Source of the DNA: Prostheceraeus crozeri
Lineage: Eukaryota > Platyhelminthes > Polycladida > Euryleptidae
NCBI GenBank assembly: GCA_907163375.1
Contig: CAJQUW010008964.1
Coordinates: forward strand, 208,501 to 272,500
Direction of reading: 5' to 3'
Length of the DNA stretch: 64,000 nucleotides
Shown here piece after piece: positions 1-11,546 of this stretch; the stretch's first letter is position 1; each line of letters starts with the position of its first letter. A program made the position numbers and the translations under genes. The notes beneath the pieces are model-generated. The model made no database searches. It was not told the DNA's origin and saw only the letters and a program-made list of their open reading frames with translations.

Positions 1-219
1 ACATATTTCTGTCACTTCTGTCTCTGAATTCTCATTTCAACGTTAAGCAATAATAATTCATAGTTTCACTCCTTCGTTATCTTCTGACGATTCCTTTGGC
101 AGGAATAAAAATCCACTTTATCTATTTTGCAATTGTGATAAAAATAACTGCACCGTCGCAAAGAATAACATATCTCCTCTGATGCTATACGTCCTTTATT
201 TAGATATTGTCATACTGAC

Positions 220-359
220 ATTCAACTGCATAACGAGCAAATCCAACGATCGAAGATGCTTCTTCATTAGCCCAGGTGCACGATCAATAGCTTGTATTGC
301 TGCTTCACTAGGAATTTCTTTCAATTCAAGTCGTCGAAACTTGTTGCATATCTCAGGAT
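220..359 (-). CDS. Possible internal exon of an unknown host gene
   Basis: An open stretch on the minus strand encodes about 47 residues, starting DPEICNKFRRLELKEIPSE and ending near LRSLDLLVMQLN. It is preceded by a pyrimidine-rich tract ending in TTTTATTAG (acceptor at 360-361), which would split the first Asp codon (phase 1). It is followed by GTCAGT at 219-214, a plausible donor, giving 140 nt ending in phase 0. The peptide is charged and helix-like and reads more like real protein than the surrounding AT-rich DNA. I do not recognise the family. No partner exon is visible nearby, so this could also be chance. Seen: frame and splice-like signals. Inferred: exon status. Confidence 0.28.
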
Positions 360-3300
360 CTAATAAAAGACAAATCAGTAGAAATGTCAGTTGTGATGTC
401 AAGGGTAGGTAAAAATGGAAGGAATAAAATTAGCTTTAAGAACTGATGAATGATTCAATTGACGGGACGAACAAGATAATTGAATGACTTTTGATGAGAT
501 TGTGAACGAGAGAAAATTCCGACACAATATTACAATATTAAAACAGAAGTTGCAAGTTAAAAGCTGTTGTCTTTTAAGTTAATGAAGATTGAACTCCTAC
601 CCTCATTATCTTCATAAGCACATTAGCAAAGACTTCCGCATTAAAAAGTGCTATTTCGGCACGGAACTTCATTTGGGACAATAGGAATAAGTCCATATAA
701 GTCTTCAAGTTCTTTTAGAACAAGCTATTATCGGTGGGTTCGGACTTTCTTGTAGAATTTTTTCTGCGGACCTTTTCTAATCGAATATCGTTTCCGTGTG
801 TTCAAGGTAAGCGCATTTTCGAAGTTTCCCAATTTCAATGGATTTGGCTGAAAGAATTAATGATTTGATCCATCTACTTTTAATTTTTCCAGTTTTTGAA
901 ATATTTTGAGCAAATTTCAGTGAAACGCACCGATTATCTGATGATCCTATAATTCAAGTCGCACCATTAAGACAATCCATTACATACGATTTATGAACTT
1001 ATAGCAGCAATGGCACATGTAAGCAGCATCTTTATTACTTTACATAATCATGGTTGCTGTTGCTTCATTTTGGCTATCCTTCTAGTCACCCTTCTTCTTT
1101 AGGTGGAATCTCACTTAAATGTATATTTAGACTTAAAGAATTTCATTGAAGCAGCTACTGTCTAAGAGAACATTTCACATAAGGGGTGTGCGTGCGCATT
1201 GCACTCAAACGAGGCTTCTCAGTACATTCAGCCATTTTAGCATCAGAATAAATAGTCGACATTCATATTCACATTTAGAATCTATAAAAATGGAAAGAAC
1301 TTCTTTACCTCCCTTTGCTTTGGCTAAATCATACTTTCCTCACTCTTTGGCATTGATCGCTCAGCAGAAATTTTCTGAAGTAGAAGTACACTACACAAAA
1401 AACTCTTTCTTATACCTAATGCGACTGGTAGAATCTTTTATTTCTACTTTCTTTAGTGGCTAGGCAGATTTGGACGTTGATAAATGAATTCGTAGACCCA
1501 TTGACTGCATATGATGGCTGTCAACGGTACTATTGACTATCAATATGACGGTTATCCAACATGATATCATGCATGATGTAGCCGTACATAACACGGAGGA
1601 TACAAAATCAAAAATGAACTTTAAACTTAAGCAGTGATCGCAGATGTCGTTGACTTGAACAATGCACAAAATCCATTATTTTTCATAAGAATTATTTTTA
1701 ACTTACAAAATATGAATCCGTGAAATGTGGTAAATGAGTGCATTTTGACTATGAAAAAGAAGTCATCCAAATTTGCCTTATTGTAAACGTTTGGAAAAAA
1801 TAATCTAATTTTCTTGGTAGTGGGTAGAATGCTATTAATAGCGGTAAATTACGTCTGCTCATTTAGGTTTGTGGTCTACTGTTGAAATCTGTTGTCTCGG
1901 AGTAATTATGGCAATTGTGTATAAAAAAACCTAATGCTGCCTCGTCTGCACTTGATCCTATTTTCTCTTTAAAACCGGGACATACGTTAAGCTACATTTT
2001 CATTTCTAAATCACATTTTCTAAGTGCATAGTCACATATGATTTAGGATAGAGTGTCAACACCGCTATACATTGCTTGCAGTCTTGGTATTTCATCACAT
2101 GATCAAATAATTGAGATCTTAGTATGAATATATCATACTGATTAAGGTTTTGATATTTGTGTTTTTCGTCAGATAACTAAACAACCTATGCCCAAGTTAT
2201 TTCAAGAAATCATCGAGCACAAATGAAAGTCATAATGTGTCTGCATTAATCGAAAACAACATCTACATTTCAAACAGACCATAAACGAAAAATATATACG
2301 ACAGAAATAAAACACACTTGCAAACCCGAAGCCTTCCAATGTCTTGCTACTAGGGTATAAATATTATCAAGAGCTCAAATAGTTTCACTAGGTAATGCAT
2401 TCAACGCATGAATGATTTCAATGAAGATATAAAAAATGGTGCAGCAGCTATGACAAGTTTGGTGTTACTTGAAAAAAAAGGATCGTGTCTCTAGAAACAA
2501 AACAATTCTATGTGAATTCGTAAACATTAATGTATTCATACTTCAGCAAATGAAAGCTATAGTTGAGGAAAATAAATTAATCAGATAATAGGAAAGAAAG
2601 TCATTCGCAGTAATATATTTAGTTAGGGTGTGTTTTCGTAACTGAGATTTTCGCATGCGAATGAACTTCGTTGAATTTCCTTCACTTTGTTTACAAAAAT
2701 GACTAATATTATCAACTGAAATGTTAAAACTTTGTCATGAAAACTGCTCCCTATTATAAATGTAATAGCGATGAGGGTCGCATATATACGTACACAAAAC
2801 AATAACCACAAGAACGTCAGAAATCGAACTCGAATTGAGTAAGACCTCTTAGCGCTACCGGAAACCGCAGGAAGTAATTAATTCAAACTATGAGAAGTAA
2901 AAAGAACAGTAGATGTGCTTTCATCACCGTTGATCGATAAGACATTGGTTCAGGATTTGGCATCTGGACTCCGGAGCATATTTCACAGAAATACCTTTTA
3001 TGATGAATTTCTCTAATTATTCCTGATAATTAAGTGGATCCATGGCCAAATACAGGTTCAAACAATACAACAAGTGGTTGATCTGAATAGTTGAAATGAA
3101 TTCTAATGTTTAATTTCATGTCGTGAAAGCCAAAGTAGAACCCTGGACATGCCGGGCGGAAAGTCATTCCTTAGCATATAGCAGATTATGAGTGGTGAAC
3201 CAGAAGTCATGTGGCACGGAAATCTGTTTGCTGGTAACTTATAAAGCATTATTTACGTTTGCAAAGACTATCTGATTCTAAAATGAATGGAGAAGAGATT

Positions 3301-3514
3301 TTGTGTATCACATTACGATCTGACCATGATCTGACTTACAAAAAACACGATCACTACGACAAGGTACTGTAAGAGCTCATTATGCGACAAGATGTAATCA
3401 GTACTGTTGCAGTGATTTGCTTCACACAGCAACACACATGAGAAGGGTCAGAAAAAATTGCACCTGAAATTGAGGCAGATTAGTGGTGTTAACGAAGCTT
3501 ATGATTATATTATA

Positions 3515-3516
<2 letters not shown>
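360..3516. other. AT-rich non-coding stretch, nothing recognised
   Basis: About 3.1 kb without a recognisable gene, repeat family or terminal inverted repeats. The longest open frame (1146-1463 plus, 105 codons) has no motif I can name and a composition like the surrounding DNA. It may be intron or intergenic sequence. Confidence 0.6.

Positions 3517-3552
<36 letters not shown>
3517..3552. repeat. (AT)18 microsatellite
   Basis: An uninterrupted run of 18 AT dinucleotides, with further degenerate ATGATTATATGATAT sequence on both sides. It is a simple repeat that can form a cruciform. Confidence 0.95.
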
Positions 3553-3555
<3 letters not shown>

Positions 3556-3730
3556 TATATGATATATGATTATTATATCAAGAGCATGTACCTGATTAAA
3601 TATTTCACACCAGATTTTAAAATGAAGACTAATTACATTCTTGAACTAACGCAACACGATGATTGGCGGGTACAAGATGAGTGAGATTGTCAGTGCTGAA
3701 CTGACACCGGAGGAACGAATCAATCAAGAG

Positions 3731-3795
3731 GACCGTTTGAGCGCTAGCTAGTCTGTCTCTTGACAGACTAGTCTTGTCCTAGGACAGGAACGGTC
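3731..3795. repeat. Compound hairpin of three nested or adjacent palindromes
   Basis: GACCGTT (3731-3737) pairs with AACGGTC (3789-3795). Inside lie a perfect 10-bp stem, CTAGTCTGTC / GACAGACTAG with loop TCTT (3748-3771), and a 12-bp palindrome TGTCCTAGGACA (3775-3786). Weaker pairing continues outward to about 3717-3809. It could be a small MITE or a structured RNA or DNA element just upstream of the GC-richer patch at 3.9 kb. No TSD was found. Confidence 0.6.
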
Positions 3796-3889
3796 ACTAA
3801 TCAGGATTCACTTTTTCGAGCTGACTAGTGTGACCATCCACTTGAAAATGGGGAGGCACAGTCACTGATTCACAATTTCATTCGCTCAT

Positions 3890-4150
3890 GTTGCATATTG
3901 TTGTTTGTCTTCTCTCTCCCTTCTCTCTCTCCGTTTCCGCCTCTCGCTGGGGAATGACGTCACGTGCTGATGTTCTCCCCTTGATAGACGAATTGGCTGA
4001 CTCGCGCCAATGAGCGCCTCTTTGCCGCTAGGCACTCGTTCGTGAGGAATGACTTTCTCGAGTTAGGGTCTCCTGGAGGGCATCTTGGCTGGCTAATAGA
4101 GAGCGGTGAAACAAGTCGGAAACGAATGCGCAGTTCGCAACTTGGCTCAA
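3890..4150. promoter_or_regulatory. Promoter-like GC-richer patch with CRE, E-box and CCAAT-type motifs
   Basis: This patch is clearly richer in G+C and CpG than its neighbours. It contains a perfect CRE palindrome TGACGTCA (3955-3962) overlapping an E-box CACGTG (3961-3966). An inverted CCAAT box ATTGG (3992-3996) and a forward CCAAT (4007-4011) lie 15 bp apart, and an NRF1-like TGCGCA half-site follows near 4131. It is preceded by a CT-rich tract. Clustering of such sites is typical of TATA-less animal promoters. No downstream coding exon can be identified, so orientation and target are unknown. Confidence 0.35.
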
Positions 4151-6543
4151 AAATGAGATGATGAATTAACTGCTAATCTAGTCTAATTCAATTGAAGAAT
4201 AACAATCAACGAAAGTAAAGATCTATAAGCATGCAAGCAAGCATACTACTATAAATTCTATGCAAAACTTACAATCGTCATGCGTTGCAGTAGAGGCGAC
4301 TACTTCTCGAAGTTGCGGATCAAGACTGCTTGACAGTACTACATAGACCAGTGCTTCTAAAAATTTTATGTCCTGTGACCCAAGTATTCTTTATTCAAGA
4401 ATTTATGGCCGAGTTTGTTTTGGAACTGCTTTAAGAATGAAAAAAATGAGCAGTATATCTAGTAAGCTTATTACGTCTACAAATATCAAAAACTGCAAAC
4501 ATAAAATGAAGAATATATTGTCATAAGGATGCAACACTTAAGTACGGTATTCCGCAACTTTTCGGTATACCGGAAAGTATTGTATACAGTACTGAAGTTA
4601 TGATAAACTAAAATAATACTAAAGCCCTTACGAACAGAAATGTTAAATGTGTGAAATCTTATTGTGCTTCTTTGCCACAGTGCACACTAAAACAAACGTA
4701 AAAGTACAATTTTATAAAAAGAAAGCAACATAGCGAAAAAGTTTGTTCTTTCTTAGGAGCAACATAATGCGAATGTAGTAAAAATTCAAACTGCAAAATC
4801 AAATGCAATAAATATCTCAGTCTCAATGACTCCCTTGGTCTTGGCGAATTTTTACCGTTTTATCTACATCTATATCCAAATCCAATGGTTCAAATTCAGT
4901 CGCAGCAAACCGGTGTTCAAAATCTAACCGACTCCTCTTTTTGAGATCCCATCTCCGCCAACCAAGTCGTGGGAAAGTAAGGATGCAACTTTGAAAAGAT
5001 TTGGTGCCAAATAGTAAACTTACGCAAAGCGGTATTTAAAACAGATGTTTAAAATCAATTACTGAATAAAGTCAGGTGACGAATTCTGGTCTCGTTTCAA
5101 ATACAGCATGCTGACATTCGCTTTATCTCCATTAATCAGGTACACTAGGCCCACCTTGAGAACCACTGATAGAGGCTATCCCAACCGATCCAAGTGTTAC
5201 AACAAATGTCTGTACGATAAATATAATGCAGAATGAGCGATTAGCGAGTTCTTCATCTTTCTGAGGGAATAGACGAGTGTTAACAAAACTATAGGTTGAT
5301 ATGAACACAACAATAAAATATAGATAGTTATATGGAAATTTCTATACAATGGAGGACTACAAAAACCGTTTGACACAAATTTTTGAAAATGTTAAGCGAA
5401 AAGTTGCATCGACTGTAGATGAGACATTCAACAATATTGCATGTTAAGCAACATGTTGCTTTTTTCAAGAAGTCCACCTAATGGGTGTAATCAAAATAGA
5501 CTTACTGAATATTCCGTCGGCTAAGGTGTCATACTATCATTCTAAAGCTCGACTGAATACCAAATCGGAAACTTTTCATCCGACAGAATTTCAGTTGATG
5601 AAAACGGCAGTGAAATTAATATAATATATTTCATTATATATATGAATACATATATTAACATATGTACTACATTCACAAGAATGTGAATTTCACAAAAATG
5701 CCTGATATTCAACAAAATTTCTATTAGTCGGATGGAACTATTTAACACTAGCCGCGGCTACTATTCGAAGAAATGCAGTACTGATGGTTTCAATCTAAAT
5801 GTCCTGATGACATCCATTTCATGTACAAAAGAATTCCTCATCAACGTAAGCACAATTGCACAATACAGTTCTGTTACTGATCGACACTTTCATTAGGTCT
5901 CAGTCACAGCGAGGGCGTGACGTTAAAGTGTCAAACAAATGCTCGTACAATGATTTTCGTCAAAGTACGTCATATAACTGCATAGCTGTCATTATTCATA
6001 TCTTGGCTCATTAAAACTTGAACTCTATAAGTGTTATTATCAAAACATATTTCTCTGAATATGCTGGGTACTCTAAGTTTACAGTTACCATGCTATCTAA
6101 AAGCCTGAGTTAAAAGTAAACAAAGATTGATTGCCGAGAATGCTTTAGTACTATTGACTTCGCTCATTATCAAATGTAGCACAAGGTACATTATACGTTT
6201 CTGCTGTTGATAATTGCAAAGTTGGAAACGGAATTTATTGTAACGAAGACACATAATTCCCTAATTAGCACGATACAATAATTGCCAATTACATATCTTT
6301 TGTATCGGATAAGACAGCTCATCTGCGAAATGCCATGCAAAACTATGCATATATAACATCACGCATGTATTTATAGAAATAATCAGTCACAAGAAAGGTT
6401 TGTCCTTCATCTTTTATTCATATTATATTATATTTTGTCGCGGATTGTGACGCAATTTTATGAATGGTCCTGTTAATTGTTGTGTGCGTCCGAAAATGAA
6501 AACGCGTGTAATCTGCTCATTACATGCACACGGCATTCGATTT
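4151..6543. other. AT-rich non-coding stretch
   Basis: No gene recognised. The only structure I noted is CGGTATACCG (4563-4572), preceded by CGGTATTCCG, a motif style often found at ends of hAT-like elements. No partner end was found. Confidence 0.55.
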
Positions 6544-6738
6544 GTGCCAAAACAGGAACAGACGAGTAAGTCAGGAGCACCAACAATGGATCCAACGAAG
6601 TAACGGTGCCAAAACAGAAACAGACGAGAAGGTCAGGAGCACCAACACAGGATCCAACGAAGTAACGGTGCCAAAACAGGAACAGACGAGTAAGTCAGGA
6701 GCACGAACAGCAACGAGTCAGGAGTGCCAACACAGGTG
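6544..6738. repeat. 62-bp minisatellite, about three copies
   Basis: The unit beginning GTGCCAAAACAGGAACAGAC starts at 6544, 6606 and 6668, an exact 62-bp period, and ends with a partial copy at about 6738. Copies differ by single substitutions. It is open in one plus-strand frame (6524-6805), but 62 is not a multiple of three, so the peptide changes frame in each copy and the reading frame is probably fortuitous. Confidence 0.9.
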
Positions 6739-8078
6739 CTGTTCTATCAACAGATGTTATTTTTCCATGCAGAAACAACGTTGGGCGCCATGTCCTGTAA
6801 ATTAGCGAAACTGAAACTACTCCTATACGTGAGTGAAAACACCAGCTTCTGTCATGGTTTAATGTCGTGTTGTTACAAAAGTGCTCAAGCCGTTTATATG
6901 AACGCAATACAATATTTTGCATGAATAAAGGTGTGCACAACCAGAAATGATAAAATTGGACCCATGTAGTCCGTTTCACAGATCGTTGCACATAACATTT
7001 GATTAATCACCCTTGAAAGTACATCCATGAAATTATTGTTATTTGTAAATACTCAACATTGCTACATCAAAATGCGCTCGTTTTAAACAAACAATAGACC
7101 CACCGATTTTTTTTTGGTTACTGATGTACGAGTATGTAAGCCTTCATCCATCAAAAAATAACTTGATTTACAAAGTTTCTTTTAATCAATAAGCATCCGC
7201 TAAAATAAAATATCAACACCGTAACGATATTTTCTCATCATTTTCAATGTCATTGTGCCATCGATTATCATCATTGCATTGAAAAATCGAAGATGACATC
7301 GGTTATTTATTTGATTAAGTATAACAGTGTTGAGATTCGATAAAAATTTCATTAGACATACATGCTTTGCTGAAATATAATATTGGAATAATTACCAGCG
7401 CATGTGCGAATCACTATGAAAACTAAGCGTGAAAGATTTCAAAATGGATGTGATATGCTCATCAGCAATGCTGACTAAATGAAATTTGAGTAGCCGGTTG
7501 TAGCCTTTTATTAATGACTTGAATAAGCAATGGCACGCGTGCGAACTTGGCAGCTGGCATCGAATCAGCTCGACACCAGCTCGACACTGACGACAGTGTG
7601 GGTTTGTGTTTGAATAGGACTCCTTCGTCCGCTAATTCTATTGTCTTCTGCAGAATGTGCACGATGGGAATCTCAATGTCATAGTTTTGATGACTGATGA
7701 ATGAAAATACAGCTAAACTGCAAATTTTTGCACTTTTGCTTTGACGCCTGACATTACTCAATTTTCAAAATTAATATGTCATTCGAAAGCATGTTATTAG
7801 ACATCTACTGGTGCAATTATTCACTTGATTGCGTAATTGGTGGTCTCCACTAAATCTCACGTTAAATGTAACCTCACTCTTTCGTTCAATTGTGCCATAT
7901 GACCACAGTTCACCTCAATCAAGCAAGTTAAAAGCGTATATTTAAGGAAACTTTGGATCATATCTTATAATATAAAGTTTGTCACAACAGCTTCAATGAG
8001 AAGTTGACGATTGAAAGTGTGTCCATTTTTTGAGCAATTCTTTTTGAAACGTTCCAAATAATCCAAGTGTTTTGAGCA
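6739..8078. other. Non-coding flank of the R2-like LINE
   Basis: No recognisable gene. A 99-codon minus-strand frame at 7462-7761 has no known motif. The last bases are the left flank of the LINE insertion. Confidence 0.5.
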
Positions 8079-8240
8079 TACTGACCGATATGTTCCGAAG
8101 TGAATGAATAATAACAGTATACATTTGTACAATGCGAACCAACATGGAGGATCATCAGCAGTACACCAGATGTCATCAACGTTTCGGCCATTTAAGTACT
8201 GGACGTCTCTATCTGGCTGGCCGGTACTGCGCCGGATAAC

Positions 8241-8774
8241 CTAAGCAGCACCTCCTCCACTATGGCGTCCCATAATCCCAAAAATCCAAGCAGAGCCCGT
8301 TTCCGCTGCAGCACACACCTTCTTCATACACTTACTTGCTTCTTTTCCGCCTATCCCCAGTGCCCTTATCCACCTTCTCAAGCTGTTAGACGCAAAACCG
8401 CGACACCCCACCTCCACCGTCCACAACTCAGCCATCCACCCATTCTCCTTGCACTCGTTTATCAGTTCTTCATATTTACCCAACTTCCTCTGGCGAGCTT
8501 CCCCAATCCTTGATTCCCACGGCACTGTCAGCTCCATGCACACCATCGACTTTGCTTTCCTTGACACCAACGTCATATCAGGCCTGTGTTCGGTGATCAC
8601 AATTTCAGGTGGAACCGTCTTCTTCCCTTGGGTGTCAACAAGCATCTCCCAGTCTGATGCTCCCACCAACAATCCACTGTCACGTGCCACCTTCCCCTTC
8701 GAAGCTGATACGTGACCTTCTCTCACAAATTTGATGCCCTTGATTTTATTTGGGCCATCCTCTCTCCTCGCCAT
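8241..8774 (-). CDS. R2-like LINE restriction-like endonuclease (C-terminal part)
   Basis: This 177-codon frame continues the R2-like protein after a frameshift in the GWRGERMA region, and overlaps the upstream frame by about 50 bp. It holds the PD-(D/E)xK-type nuclease core: RPD at residues 64-66, Glu in MELTVPWE at 80-87, and KLGKYEEL with Lys 97/100. The family uses this nuclease to nick the target and start target-primed reverse transcription. The initial Met is just the first ATG in this frame, not a real start. The stop at 8241 leaves a short 3' UTR. All key residues that I can recognise are present. Confidence 0.85.
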   Translation of the reverse strand: MARREDGPNKIKGIKFVREGHVSASKGKVARDSGLLVGASDWEMLVDTQGKKTVPPEIVITEHRPDMTLVSRKAKSMVCMELTVPWESRIGEARQRKLGKYEELINECKENGWMAELWTVEVGCRGFASNSLRRWIRALGIGGKEASKCMKKVCAAAETGSAWIFGIMGRHSGGGAA

Positions 8775-10803
8775 CCTCGCACTGCCTCTTCCCCAATGGC
8801 CGCCAGTTCCTGCAGCACCTGGTTATGTCTCCAGGTATATGCTCTCAGCAGCTGAGGACAGGAAGACAAGGTGTGCTCCAGGCTCCCTGTCCTCAGTCTG
8901 CAGCATGGACAACTATCATCACTGGACACACCCCACCTCTTCAGATTTGATGCCGACGGCAGAACGTCGAACGTCCCGCTTATTAGAAATCTAATTGCGC
9001 CCGACGCCATGCTGAGCAGCTCATTCCAACTGATCTTCTTGCTTTCGACATCCTCCCATTTGATCCATGCCCCTTGAGATGGCTGTTGTGCGGCTTTTAA
9101 AACTCTCATCTCCTCTTCCTTTTCTCTAACCTCCTCAATAGCGAGATCTCTTCGTCCCCTTGCATTCACCTTGCTATACCATCTGCGGGTCTCCAGCATA
9201 CCGACTCCACGTCTTCCAATTTGAACTGTCCCTAATACCTCTCTCCATTTTGCCTGACCAATTGCTTCGTCAGTTGCATCTTCCGCTCGCCACTTTCTGC
9301 CAGTCCGGATAACAGGTCTTGACTGCGCGATGCACTGATCCGGGGAGTCGCGCATCATCAAACACTGGCGTACCTTTGACACCTTGAATTCTTCGACCAA
9401 AGAAGACATCGGCAACTTCAGTTTCCCAGAGGTGCAATACAATGCCGTGTCTGACAGCATTCTTGGGACTCCCAACCACTTCCGAGTGAAAACATTAATA
9501 GATTGCTGCATCTTTCCTACTCTTGTTATAGCTACCTCATACACCATCAGCTTCCACATCAATCGAGGGAGAAGTCCAAATTGACAGCACCACAGTTTCG
9601 CCTTCCCAGGAATCATTGCTCTATCGATTGCCTTCAACCAGATCTTCAGCTGTTCATGAATCTCAACTCCTCTGTGCCGGTCACTCAATGTGCCTTCATA
9701 CCATCTCCCAAGGCTCTTCACTCCAATTTCTGAAACTTGAGGCACGTTTTCTCCATCAACAACAAAACGTTTGTCCACAATTCTGCCACCCCTCAGGGAC
9801 ACAATGCGACTCTTCCTCGCTTTGAATTTCATTCGAGCCCAACAAATTAGATCTTCCAATCTCGTCAGGCACCTTCTGGTTTGCTCTTCATTAGCCGACA
9901 AAATGGTCAAATCATCCATATATGCTCTAATAATCGGCGCTCTCACATCTTCCGCCAAGCGCACTCCTTCCATATCAACGCTGGCTTTACGGACTATTAT
10001 TTCCATGCCCATCACAAATAAGAGTGGCGAAACCGGACAACCCATCGGAATACCAACCTCCAGGTCCTGCCAATCAGTCGTGTAACTTTTAGTCGTAAAG
10101 CGCATTCTAAACTGTTGATAATAGGTTCTAAGTATCTCGCGTACCTCAATCGGGACCCAGAAGAAATCCATAGCAAACTGGAGCAGATTGTGTGGAATCG
10201 ACCCGTACGCGTTTGCCAAATCAAGCCAAATTACATCCAAACTGCCTTTTAAGGTCTTCTGATGCTGGATAGATTCCCAAATCATCTGCGCATGTTCAAT
10301 ACAGCCCGATGCTCCTGGCACTCCAGCTTTCTGCACTTCCGTGTCAATAAAGCCATTCTTCATTACAAACTTTGTGAGACGGCGAGCCAAAACACTGAAG
10401 AAGATCTTCCCATCCAACAGAGAGATGGGGCGAAATTGTCCAATGTCGCTTGCTCCCTTTTCTTTGGGTATGTAAATCCCTTCTGCAATACACCAACTTT
10501 CTGACACCACCCATTTTCTCCACACCACTCTCAAAATTCTCCATAGAACCTTTCTTATTCTTGGACAATACTTGAAGATCTTGTAAGAAAGTCCGTTTTG
10601 TCCCGCAGCACTCCCTGCTCTAGCCTTCTGCACAACAGCCTCAATCTCCCATAATCTGATGTTTTGAAGATCAAAGACTTCCGTTGGCTCCTGTGGTCGC
10701 ACTTCTGAAATACTTGACGGGGGCCCAAAGACGTCATATCGTCTTTCATCTGAGTACGTTCTTATCAGATGTTCCTCCAGTTCGGTCTTTCCTGCTTTCA
10801 AAA
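8723..10803 (-). CDS. R2-like LINE reverse transcriptase (N-terminal part)
   Basis: The minus-strand frame is open from an ATG at 10927, but only the part below 10804 belongs to the element; about the first 41 codons are flanking DNA. Counting from that ATG, the fingers region starts near residue 92. Motif A is DVIWLDLANAYGS (Asp 236), motif B is GIPMGCPVSPLLF (about 292-304), and motif C is AYMDDL (YMDD at 336-339). A CX2CX8HX4C zinc knuckle lies at 673-690 and an RHN motif at 700-702, both typical of R2-type proteins. The catalytic Asp residues are intact. The frame ends at 8723 after a frameshift, and the endonuclease continues in the overlapping frame 8241-8774. Known role: target-primed reverse transcription. 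Confidence 0.88.
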
Positions 10804-10824
10804 TACTGACCGATATGTTCCGAA

Positions 10825-11546
10825 TATTGCAATAAAACTTCACAGCGTCAATTTCAGAAGATGAGATTTTTGAACGTATGGAATCTGTTGAATTTGCTAA
10901 TGATCTTCTATATTTACGTTTCCCCATTCAACTGTGAAAGGGCCTGGATTATAAAATTATGATACGCAGAAATGAGAAGGCTATTTACGGTAAGATTGAG
11001 GTAATTAGATTCCACATCACGGACAGAAAGAAATGTAATTTCTGATGGACTGAGTAAACCACTGTGACTGTCGTCTGCGAGAATAGCATGGGTTAAAAGT
11101 GTTGGAAGAGAAAATTACAGAAATCTTATGAGTCATTGTATTTTACAACACCATCAGTACTACCTTGAACTTTTTTTACCTAATAACGAACAGAAATCAG
11201 CAACTATTTGCCTCAAAAATATGCTGCGTGGGCTTTGAATTACAGTGGAGTTTGCTCGCCTAATAGGCCCACTATCTCATCTCAGAGGATGCTCTTCTTA
11301 TACTAGCTGTGACTTTTCGATACGTTGCATCGAGTTTCCGAAGCGATTCGGCACAATGTCACACAAACAAAGAATAGTACATTTCTTTTGCAACTAACGT
11401 GCATGTGCGTTTATGCTGACCCTGAGCTTATCTACTGGCAGAGATGATCACCTCAATTTCAAAATGCAAATTAGTAACCCTTTATTCTTCCAAACAAAAA
11501 ATATCGAATTCACTATTCCTTAAGTTCCATTTAACTTGTTTTCCAA
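10825..11546. other. Right flank of the R2-like LINE
   Basis: On the minus strand, 10927-10804 is open (starting MGKRKYRRSLANSTDS). If the LINE and one repeat copy are removed, this frame continues into 8078-7998 for a total of about 69 codons. No family is recognised, and the rest of the stretch shows nothing. Confidence 0.4.

Larger units (their letters stand above)
8100..10803 (-). mobile_element. 5'-truncated R2-like LINE with restriction-like endonuclease
   Basis: A non-LTR retrotransposon copy transcribed from the minus strand: reverse transcriptase, CCHC and RHN motifs, restriction-like endonuclease, then about 140 bp of 3' UTR (8100-8240) with no poly(A) tail. A 21-bp identical direct repeat lies at 8079-8099 and 10804-10824, exactly outside both ends, and I read it as the target-site duplication. 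The N-terminal zinc-finger and Myb region of this LINE superfamily is absent, so the copy is 5' truncated. Apart from one frameshift near 8770 the coding region is open, which suggests a fairly young copy. The clade (R2, Hero, NeSL or similar) cannot be fixed by eye. Confidence 0.9.

Noticed and set aside
1146-1463. 105-codon plus-strand ORF as a gene
   Set aside because: No motif, ordinary local composition and no supporting signals.
6544-6738. CRISPR-like or coding repeat array
   Set aside because: Units are contiguous without unique spacers and the 62-bp period shifts frame; a minisatellite explains it.
8130-8195. Hammerhead ribozyme in the 3' UTR of the R2-like LINE
   Set aside because: GAAAC and CTGATGA are present, but in the wrong order and without the needed stem.
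8262-10085. Several plus-strand open frames of 66-104 codons
   Set aside because: They are antisense shadows of the R2-like LINE on the minus strand.
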